Shown in pieces: positions 57,932 through 64,000 of a stretch of DNA of 64,000 nt (its first letter is position 1; every line of letters starts with the position of its first letter). A program made the translations under genes and the position numbers. Under the pieces are notes generated by a model, which made no database searches, was not told the DNA's origin, and saw only the letters and a program-made list of their open reading frames with translations. The DNA comes from Frondihabitans sp. 762G35. Its GTDB lineage: Bacteria > Actinomycetota > Actinomycetes > Actinomycetales > Microbacteriaceae. The stretch covers positions 3,071,002 through 3,135,001 of the forward strand of contig NZ_CP014619.1 of assembly GCF_002074055.1 (NCBI RefSeq), given 5' to 3'.

Positions 57932-59442
57932 GAAATCTGCTCCTCGACCCCGGTGGCGAGGGCCATGATCTTCTTCTCGGTGGCTTCCGACCCGCGGATC
58001 TCGCCGACGCCGTACCCCTCGCGGAGGACGACGACGCGGTCGGCGAGGCCGAGCACCTCGGAGAGCTCCGAGGAGATGACGAGGACGGCCACCCCCTCGG
58101 CGGCGATGGTGCGGATCAGGTGGTAGATCTCGGCCTTGGCACCGACGTCGACGCCGCGCGTCGGCTCGTCGAGGATCAGGACCCGGGGGTTCCTGGCGAG
58201 CCAGCGGGCCAGGACGACCTTCTGCTGGTTGCCGCCGCTCAGCGTGCCGGCCGCCACGTCGACCGCGCTGGCGCGCAGGTTGAGCTGCTTCGCGTGGTGG
58301 TAGGCGAGGCGGTGGTCCTTGCTGAGGGCGACGAACCCCATCCTGCTGATCGAGGCGAGCGAGGCCGACGAGATGTTCTCGCGGACCGGCAGCCCCAGGA
58401 ACAGGCCCTGGCTCTTCCGGTCCTCGGGGACGAAGCCGATGCCCGCCGCGATGGCGTCGGACGGGGTGCGCAGGGCGACCTCGCGGCCACCCAGGTGCAC
58501 GGTGCCGGCCTTCCGCGCCTGCGCGCCGAAGACGGCGAGGGCGGCGTCGCTGCGCCCGGCCCCGATCAGGCCCGCCAGCACGACGATCTCGCCCGGGTCG
58601 ACGTGGAAGCTGACGTCGTGGAGCAGCGCTCCCGACCCGAGGTTCCGCACCTCGAGGGCAGGATGCTCGGAGATCGGCACCTGGACCTCGCGCGTCCCGT
58701 ACAGGTCGTCGAGCTCGCGCCCGACCATCATCTGGACGATATCGCCGGGCGTCGTGTCGTGGGCGTCGCGGACGCCGACGACGGCGCCGTCGCGCATCAC
58801 GGTGATGCGGTCGGCGATCTCGGCGATCTCGCGCATCCGATGCGACACGTAGATGACGCTCACGCCGGAGGCCCGGAGGCGACGGACCAGCGCGAGCAGG
58901 GTGTCCACCTCCTCCTCCGTGAGCGACGAGGTGGGCTCGTCCATGACGACGACGCGGGCCTGGACGAGCAGCGCCTTCGCGATCTCCACCATCTGCCGGA
59001 GGGCGATGTTGAGGTCGCCCACGATCGTCTTCGGCGACACGTCGATGCCGAGGCCGTCGAGGAGCTCCTTGGAGCCTCGCTCCATGGCGCGGAAGTCGAC
59101 GGTCCCCCAGCGCGTCTTCGGCTCGCGGCCGACGTAGATGTTCTCGGCGACGCTGAGGTCGTCGGCGAGGTTCAGCTCCTGGTAGATGACGGCGATCCCG
59201 GCGTCCTGCGAGTCGCGGGGGCGCTGGATGTCGAGGGGGCGTCCGTCGACCTCGATGGTGCCCTCGTCGGCGCGCTGCGCACCGGCGAGGATCTTCAGGA
59301 GCGTGCTCTTGCCGGCTCCGTTCTCGCCCACCAGGGCCATCACCTCGCCGCGGCGGACCGCGAGGGAGACGTCCTTCAGGGCGGTCACGCCGGGGTAGCG
59401 CTTCGTGACGCCGCGCATGGCGACGAGTGGTGTGTCAGTCAT
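57928..59442 (-). CDS. Sugar ABC transporter ATPase, RbsA type
   Basis: The 504-residue protein has two fused ABC domains: Walker A GENGAGKST and signature LRQMVEIAKAL in the first half, and LSGGNQQKVVLARWL with Walker B LILDEPTRGVD in the second. This double ATPase serves RbsC-type sugar importers. Confidence 0.93.
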   Translation of the reverse strand: MTDTPLVAMRGVTKRYPGVTALKDVSLAVRRGEVMALVGENGAGKSTLLKILAGAQRADEGTIEVDGRPLDIQRPRDSQDAGIAVIYQELNLADDLSVAENIYVGREPKTRWGTVDFRAMERGSKELLDGLGIDVSPKTIVGDLNIALRQMVEIAKALLVQARVVVMDEPTSSLTEEEVDTLLALVRRLRASGVSVIYVSHRMREIAEIADRITVMRDGAVVGVRDAHDTTPGDIVQMMVGRELDDLYGTREVQVPISEHPALEVRNLGSGALLHDVSFHVDPGEIVVLAGLIGAGRSDAALAVFGAQARKAGTVHLGGREVALRTPSDAIAAGIGFVPEDRKSQGLFLGLPVRENISSASLASISRMGFVALSKDHRLAYHHAKQLNLRASAVDVAAGTLSGGNQQKVVLARWLARNPRVLILDEPTRGVDVGAKAEIYHLIRTIAAEGVAVLVISSELSEVLGLADRVVVLREGYGVGEIRGSEATEKKIMALATGVEEQIS

Positions 59443-59502
59443 TGCGTCCTCGTTCGTCGGGGAGGGGGTCGCGCGGCCGGTGGACCGCGCGACCCCGCCG
59501 TC

Positions 59503-60471
59503 CTAGTGGGCCGTCTTGAGGAAGGTGTCGAGGGTGTCGGGCGTGACCGTCACGACTCCGGTGTCGACGTTGAAGCCGTCCTTGAGCGACGACTTCTTGG
59601 CGTTCATGTCGCTCAGGATCTTGAGCGCCTGGGCGGTCATGCCGAACGGCTTCTGCGAGATGAGGGCCGACACGCAGCCGCCCTTCATGCCGGCGATGCC
59701 CTGGGGCACCACGTCGAAGCCGACCGACTTCACCGACGCGCACTTGCCGCCGGACTTGAGAGCGCCCGCGATGCCGGGGAGGTCGGAGCCGCCGATGCCG
59801 ACGAAACCGGCGAGGTTCGGGTGGGCCTGCAGGATCGTCTCGGACGCGGACTGCGCCGTGGCGATCGACTCGTTCGACACCTCGGTGGCGACGATCTTCA
59901 TGTTCGGGTACTTCGCGATGGCCTTCTTGACACCGGTCAGCCGCTGGTTCAGGTTGACGGCGCTGAGGCTGCCGATGACGACTGCCACGTCGCCCTTCTC
60001 GCCGACGGACTTCGCGAGGGCCTCGCCGGCCTGCTCGCCCGCGGCGACGTTGTCGGTGCCGATGTAGCCCTGGACCTGGCTGTTCGGCACGGGGCCGTCC
60101 CAGGCGATGACCGGGATGCCGGCGGCCCGGGCGGCCGCGATGTCGCTCGTGACGCTCGCGGGGTCGTTCGGGGATATCGCGATGCCGGCGGGGTGCGTGG
60201 CGAGGATGGAGTCGAAGATGGCGACCTGGGCGGCCGCGTCGTCGTTCTCCGGGCCGAGGAACTTGGCGGTGACGCCGAGCTTCTTGGCCTCGTCCTCCAT
60301 GCCCTTGCGGGCGTCGACCCAGTACGGGTTGTTGAGCGACTTCGGCAGGAAGACGAACACGGGCTTGGCGGACGATCCGCCCGCCTGGGCTCCGCCTCCG
60401 CCCGCGCTGCAGCCGGTGAGTGCGACCAGGGCGACGGAGACCGTCACGGCGGCCAGAGTGATCTTGCGCAT
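59503..60471 (-). CDS. Sugar ABC transporter substrate-binding lipoprotein
   Basis: The 322-residue protein has a lipobox (VALTGC, Cys ~21) and the periplasmic-binding type-1 fold: KPVFVFLPKSLNNPYWVDAR, GIAISPNDPASVTSDIAAAR, GIPVIAWDGPVPNSQVQGYI, FVGIGGSDLPGIAGALKSGG. It resembles ribose/xylose-type binding proteins. The ligand is probably the sugar or sugar acid of this cluster. Confidence 0.92.
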   Translation of the reverse strand: MRKITLAAVTVSVALVALTGCSAGGGGAQAGGSSAKPVFVFLPKSLNNPYWVDARKGMEDEAKKLGVTAKFLGPENDDAAAQVAIFDSILATHPAGIAISPNDPASVTSDIAAARAAGIPVIAWDGPVPNSQVQGYIGTDNVAAGEQAGEALAKSVGEKGDVAVVIGSLSAVNLNQRLTGVKKAIAKYPNMKIVATEVSNESIATAQSASETILQAHPNLAGFVGIGGSDLPGIAGALKSGGKCASVKSVGFDVVPQGIAGMKGGCVSALISQKPFGMTAQALKILSDMNAKKSSLKDGFNVDTGVVTVTPDTLDTFLKTAH

Positions 60472-60555
60472 TGTTACTCCTTTGTAAGCGTGCTGATTTC
60501 AGGGTGACCTCAGGGGCGAGGTCGGTTGGTGGGGGTCGTGGGGTGGAGGTGCGGG

Positions 60556-62019
60556 TCAGTTCTCCTCCGGCGGGGTGCGCCGGAGGAGGGTGACGGCCTC
60601 GGCGAGGGAGGCCTCGTCGCCGACGTTGCCGGCGAAGACGATGTAGGGGAGGCCGAGCAGGGCGTCCTGGTCGTCGCTTCGGTTGAGCCAGACGGAGACG
60701 ATGCCGTCGAAGAGCTGACCGGCGACGACGGCCCGCCGGATGCCCAGGCCCTCCGTGGCCGTGTCGCTCGACGTGATCCCGCCCTTCGCCAGCACCCAGC
60801 GGATCGGGCAGGAGGCGACGGCCGTCCGCGTCAGGCGCACCAGTGCGCGCGACACGGTCTGGGCGATGACGAGGCTGTCGTGTCCGCTGTCCGCGACGAT
60901 CCGCTCGCGGCTGGACACCAGGAGGGCTTCGCCCGTTCCGAGGGCCGCGACGAGCTCGTGCTCGCAGCGCAGCAGCTCCGCCTCGGCCTGGTCCGGATCG
61001 AGCAGGCGCGGCACGGAGGCCTCGACGACCGCGAGGCCCTCGACGTCGGCGCGGAGCCGCGCGACCTGGCGCGTCGTCAGCTCGACGTGCGACCCGACCA
61101 CGACGAGGCCGTGGCCCGGTCGATCGCCCTGGGGGAACACCTCCGAGCTGGTGAGCGGCTCCCGCTGCGCCATCCCGAGGCGGGAGGCGACGAACGACGG
61201 GCCGGTCCGGCAGAGGACGCGAGCGCCCTGCTCCTGCGCGAGCAGGAGCCCCAGGGTGACGACGTCGAGGTCGCTGTCGTCGAGCGCGTTCACGACCACG
61301 GGCACGGCGTCGCGGCAGTCGAGGAGGATGTCGCGGACGCGGGTCGGGCCGCCGACGCGGATGTCGTCGAGACCGATGCTGACGACGGCCGAGGCGGGGA
61401 TCCCGCCGCGCGTCCGTTCCTCGACGTACTCGCGGATGTCGGAGCTGACGAACCCGAACGTCGCATCCTGCGCGTAGCTCGTCGATGCGACGGGGACGAA
61501 CGTGTCGCCGTCCTGCACGTAGTGCACGTCGCCCGCGGTCACGCGGCCGGCCGCGATGTAGGCCGGGGCGAGCAGGAGCGCGCCGTACGGCTTGCCCGCG
61601 TCGCGGGCGCGGTCGACCAGGACGTCGGTCTCGAGCGGGTAGTGACCGCGCAGCGTGGAGTCGCTGCGGGCGATCAGCGTGTAGTCGACCGAGGCGCTTC
61701 CCGCGGCCTCGGCCACGGCCGCCTCGACGGCGCGGATGGTCTCGCGCGCCTCGTCGTCGTTGAGGCCGCGCGTGTTCGTCAGGATGAAGAAGCCCGCGCC
61801 CGGCTGCGCGAACGCCCAGTCGAGGTCGCTGCGCGACCACGCGGTCAGCACGGGCACGCCGTGGACGGACTGGCTTCCTGTGGGGTCGTCGTCGAGGACG
61901 ACGACCCGAGTACCGGAAGTCAGGTTCGCCCGGCGGATCAGGGCCCGGGCGTCGGGGACCTCGAGCGGCGCGGGTGCGGCCGCCCGGAGGTCGCTCGTGG
62001 AGGTGGCGAGGAGGGTCAC
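60556..62019 (-). CDS. Four-carbon acid sugar kinase (DUF1537, DtnK/OtnK type)
   Basis: The 487-residue protein has the DUF1537 N-terminal domain (VVVLDDDPTGSQSVHGVPVL, TNTRGLNDDEARETI, LIARSDSTLRGHYPLETDVL) and C-terminal nucleotide domain (WVLAKGGITSSDTATEGLGI). Family enzymes phosphorylate D-threonate, D- or L-erythronate-type acids. No OtnC aldolase, OtnI isomerase or PdxA2 is in the window. GTG start. It follows the racemase-like gene by 7 bases. Confidence 0.92.
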   Translation of the reverse strand: MTLLATSTSDLRAAAPAPLEVPDARALIRRANLTSGTRVVVLDDDPTGSQSVHGVPVLTAWSRSDLDWAFAQPGAGFFILTNTRGLNDDEARETIRAVEAAVAEAAGSASVDYTLIARSDSTLRGHYPLETDVLVDRARDAGKPYGALLLAPAYIAAGRVTAGDVHYVQDGDTFVPVASTSYAQDATFGFVSSDIREYVEERTRGGIPASAVVSIGLDDIRVGGPTRVRDILLDCRDAVPVVVNALDDSDLDVVTLGLLLAQEQGARVLCRTGPSFVASRLGMAQREPLTSSEVFPQGDRPGHGLVVVGSHVELTTRQVARLRADVEGLAVVEASVPRLLDPDQAEAELLRCEHELVAALGTGEALLVSSRERIVADSGHDSLVIAQTVSRALVRLTRTAVASCPIRWVLAKGGITSSDTATEGLGIRRAVVAGQLFDGIVSVWLNRSDDQDALLGLPYIVFAGNVGDEASLAEAVTLLRRTPPEEN

Positions 62020-62026
62020 GGCGTCG

Positions 62027-62704
62027 CTACTTCTGCAGGGCGGCGACGCGCTCGGCCAGGTACTCGACGCCCATGCGGGGGCTGGAGAGCACCTCGAGTC
62101 CGGTGCGCTCCGCGAGGACGCCGGCGAGGCGCGACATGGAGGCCTGAGCGAGGACGATGATGTCGACCGACTCGGCGAGGGAGACGGCCTGCTCCGTGAC
62201 GAGCGCGTCGTGCTTCTCCCGGTCGCCGCCCATGAGCACGTCGAACGCTCCGGCGGCGAGACGCTGCTCGACCTCCACGTCGCGCTCGAGCTCGCGGGCC
62301 TTGAGCAGGATGAGGTCGGAGGTCGGTCCGAGCGTCGTCGGCACGGTGGCCAGGACGCCGATCCGCTTCCCGCCGAGCGCGGCCCGGCGGGCCATCTCCT
62401 CGTCGACCTTGACGACCGGGGTGTCGACGGCCTGTGCGGCGACGTCGAGGGCCGGCCCGAGGGACGAGCAGGCGGAGAAGATGATGTCGGCTCCGGCGGC
62501 CTCGGCGGCCTGGGCCAGGTGGACCATGCGGTCCTCGCTCGACTTCGAGATGCCCTGCTCGCGCACCACCGTGGCGAGCACGTCGGAGTCGACGAAGTGC
62601 ATGACCTCGGCGTCGGGGATGAGTTCGCCGATGAGGTCGTTGATGACCGGTTCGACCGAGACGAAGACGAAGCTGGTGTGCAGGACGGCGATCTTCTGGG
62701 CCAT
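62027..62704 (-). CDS. Asp/Glu/hydantoin racemase-fold protein
   Basis: The 225-residue protein has the racemase fold with one catalytic Cys in DIIFSACSSLGPALDVA and the conserved RIGVLATVPTTLGPTSDLI. The second Cys position (in IIVLAQASMSRLA) is Ala, so a normal two-Cys racemase mechanism is unlikely. In this operon it may isomerise a sugar acid or act as a lyase. First gene after an operator at 62737. Confidence 0.85.
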   Translation of the reverse strand: MAQKIAVLHTSFVFVSVEPVINDLIGELIPDAEVMHFVDSDVLATVVREQGISKSSEDRMVHLAQAAEAAGADIIFSACSSLGPALDVAAQAVDTPVVKVDEEMARRAALGGKRIGVLATVPTTLGPTSDLILLKARELERDVEVEQRLAAGAFDVLMGGDREKHDALVTEQAVSLAESVDIIVLAQASMSRLAGVLAERTGLEVLSSPRMGVEYLAERVAALQK

Positions 62705-62736
62705 GGTTACTCTCCCTTGAGGTATGACAACAGACG

Positions 62737-62748
62737 TAAGATGTCTTA
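62737..62748. promoter_or_regulatory. GntR operator candidate TAAGATGTCTTA
   Basis: A perfect TAAGA-N2-TCTTA repeat lies 33 bases before the start of the operon's first gene (62704). A similar copy is at 63794. Confidence 0.65.
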
Positions 62749-62805
62749 TGATTGATCACGGAATCGACCGTGTCAAGGGTCAATCCTTCGAGATCTCGAA
62801 CGTTC

Positions 62806-63759
62806 TCAGATCGAGGCGTGCGCACCCGTCGCCTCGGGCACCGGCTCGTTCCGGAGAGCGGGGGCGACGACGCGGACCACCGCGGAGTCGTCCGCCGCAC
62901 CGAGCCCCTGTGCCTGGGCCAGGAGGAAGAGCTGCTCGGCCGCCATCGCGACCGGCGTGGCGAGGGCTGCGGAACGGGAGGCCTCGCCGACGATCCCGAG
63001 GTCCTTCACGAAGATGTCCAGGCGGCTGAGGACCTCGGCGCCGTCCTCGTCGTAGGCCTCGAGCATCCGGGGGCCGCGGTTCGAGAGCATGAAGGAGCCC
63101 GCGGCTCCTGCCCCCAGGGCCTCGAGCGTCGCGCTCCGGTCGAGCCCGAGCGCGTCGGCGAGCGCGAGCGCCTCCGCCGCCGCGGCGATGTGGACTCCGC
63201 AGAGGAGCTGGTTCACGGTCTTGAGAGCCTGCCCGTCACCGGGGGCGTCGCCGACGACGATGAGCGTCGAGGCGAGGTGCGAGAGGACGGGGTCGACGGC
63301 GGCGCGCGCCCCCGGCCGACCGCCGACCACGACGAGCAGGTCGCCCGCCCCCGCGCGGGCCGGCCCGCCGGAGAGCGGAGCGTCGACGAGCTCGAGCCCG
63401 CGCTCCAGGAGTCGGGCCGCCGTCGCGGGGATGGCCTTCACGCCCACGGTGCTGGTGAGGATGACGACGGCGCCGTCGGCCAAGGCGTCGGCGACCCCGG
63501 CCTCCCCGAAGAGCGCCTCGACGAGCTGCGCCTCGGTCCGGACGGCGATGAGGAGCACGTCGGCCCCGGCCGCGGCCTCCCGGGCGGTTCCGGCGACGGA
63601 GACGCCCCGGTCGGCCGCCAGCCGGCGTCGGGACTCGTTGAGGTCGAAGGCGTGGACGGCGAAGATCTCGGCCAGGCGCGTCGCCATCGGGAGACCCATC
63701 GCCCCCAGCCCCAGGACGGCGACGACGGGACGGGCGGAGGTGTCGGGGTTCGAGGGCAT
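62806..63759 (-). CDS. NAD-dependent L-threonate/3-hydroxyisobutyrate-type dehydrogenase
   Basis: The 317-residue protein (AAGGA before ATG 63759) has the beta-hydroxyacid dehydrogenase motifs: VAVLGLGAMGLPMATRLAE (Rossmann), ELVDAPLSGGPARAGAGDLL and the catalytic-Lys helix GDGQALKTVNQLLCGVHIAA. LtnD-type enzymes oxidise L-threonate or D-erythronate at C2, which fits the neighbouring kinase. It is likely the first catabolic step. Confidence 0.88.
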   Translation of the reverse strand: MPSNPDTSARPVVAVLGLGAMGLPMATRLAEIFAVHAFDLNESRRRLAADRGVSVAGTAREAAAGADVLLIAVRTEAQLVEALFGEAGVADALADGAVVILTSTVGVKAIPATAARLLERGLELVDAPLSGGPARAGAGDLLVVVGGRPGARAAVDPVLSHLASTLIVVGDAPGDGQALKTVNQLLCGVHIAAAAEALALADALGLDRSATLEALGAGAAGSFMLSNRGPRMLEAYDEDGAEVLSRLDIFVKDLGIVGEASRSAALATPVAMAAEQLFLLAQAQGLGAADDSAVVRVVAPALRNEPVPEATGAHASI

Positions 63760-63793
63760 GGATCCTTCTCGGGTGGTCGACGCTGACAGGAAG

Positions 63794-63805
63794 TAAGACA
63801 TCCTA
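63794..63805. promoter_or_regulatory. GntR operator candidate TAAGACATCCTA
   Basis: It lies 35 bases before the dehydrogenase start and 74 bases before the divergent GntR gene. One base differs from perfect symmetry. It matches the site at 62737. Confidence 0.6.
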
Positions 63806-63878
63806 CCTCTGGCCGACCGACCCCCGGCTAGCCCTAGAATCCAGGAACGAAGTCGACACCGTCGTGTGAGGAGGGGCC

Positions 63879-64000
63879 GTGGCCCGACAGTCCCTGGTCG
63901 CGATGGTCTCCGACGACCTCCTCTCGCGGATCACCTCCGGCGAGTTCCCGCCCGAGTCGACCCTCCCCGGCGAGCAGGATCTCGTGGCGCAGCACGACGT
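63879..64000 (+). CDS. GntR/FadR family regulator, partial
   Basis: From GTG 63879 (GAGGAGGGG upstream) the frame reads a GntR helix-turn-helix start, VSDDLLSRITSGEFPPESTL, PGEQDLVAQHD, and runs off the window. It is divergent from the dehydrogenase gene and should control the sugar-acid cluster through the TAAGA repeats. The effector domain is not visible. Confidence 0.85.
   Translation, partial: MARQSLVAMVSDDLLSRITSGEFPPESTLPGEQDLVAQHD

Overview
The window is chromosomal DNA of a very GC-rich actinobacterium. The dense GTG/ATG genes, GTGA/ATGA start-stop overlaps, short gaps and gene content (Asp23/Gls24 stress operon with AmaP- and DUF6286-type partners, DtxR-type iron box, septum-formation-domain protein, L,D-transpeptidase lipoprotein) fit a Microbacteriaceae-like genus. 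The genus itself is inferred from composition and content, not proven. No tRNA, rRNA or CRISPR array was recognised.

Layout. 1-9.3 kb: a truncated GntR regulator and housekeeping or accessory enzymes (HbpS-like protein, zinc alcohol dehydrogenase, pyroglutamyl peptidase, a large membrane alpha/beta hydrolase, an NAD(P)-binding reductase divergent from an HxlR regulator, an arylesterase/haloperoxidase-like hydrolase, an MFS exporter). 9.3-12.7 kb: a degenerate SGNH-like membrane protein, two MarR regulators, and between them two pairs of tiny, translationally coupled genes. A TCGCTAG-N5-CTAGC-type inverted repeat recurs three times here. 13.2-16.5 kb: a GNAT-AAA+ fusion, a SulP transporter and a MerR regulator. 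16.5-21.1 kb: an eight-gene envelope-stress operon on the minus strand (Asp23, DUF2273-like, Asp23-like, DUF6286, AmaP, aquaporin, an Asp23 protein fused to a long LEA-like repeat tail, a small membrane protein). 21.3-34.4 kb: three paralogous AraC regulators, an ECF-type sigma factor that probably starts at AUC and is coupled to two Asp23-like genes, a CPA2 antiporter, an HD hydrolase, secreted and cell-wall proteins, and a lone second Asp23 gene. 34.5-36.1 kb: two convergent nuclease-like genes (zinc-ribbon + PD-(D/E)XK-like, and GIY-YIG). 36-44.3 kb: a GH13 alpha-glucosidase, a PQQ-type propeller protein, an Fe3+ ABC importer behind a DtxR box, and small secreted or membrane proteins.

44.3-55.4 kb is an accessory island. 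Part of it has visibly lower GC, near 50% against about 70% around it. It carries a Pycsar-type anti-phage locus with two tandem nucleotide cyclases and one transmembrane effector, a serine resolvase with candidate res-site repeats, a decayed IS3-type element, a 1522-residue secreted RHS/YD-repeat protein with a candidate membrane partner, a frameshifted gene, and orphan small secreted or membrane proteins.

55.5-64 kb is a catabolic cluster, nearly all on the minus strand: RbsD-like pyranase, epimerase/dehydratase, RbsC/RbsA/RbsB-type ABC importer, a DUF1537 four-carbon acid sugar kinase, an Asp/Glu-racemase-fold protein and an L-threonate-type dehydrogenase. It ends at a divergent GntR regulator cut by the window edge. 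Two matching TAAGA-N2-TC(T/C)TA repeats precede the first genes of its two minus-strand transcripts, which suggests one GntR regulon for an uncommon sugar acid.

The strongest candidates for unusual biology are the two-cyclase Pycsar locus, the MarR-bounded micro-gene cluster, the Asp23-LEA fusion inside the stress operon, the RHS protein with its small membrane partner, and the sugar-acid cluster.
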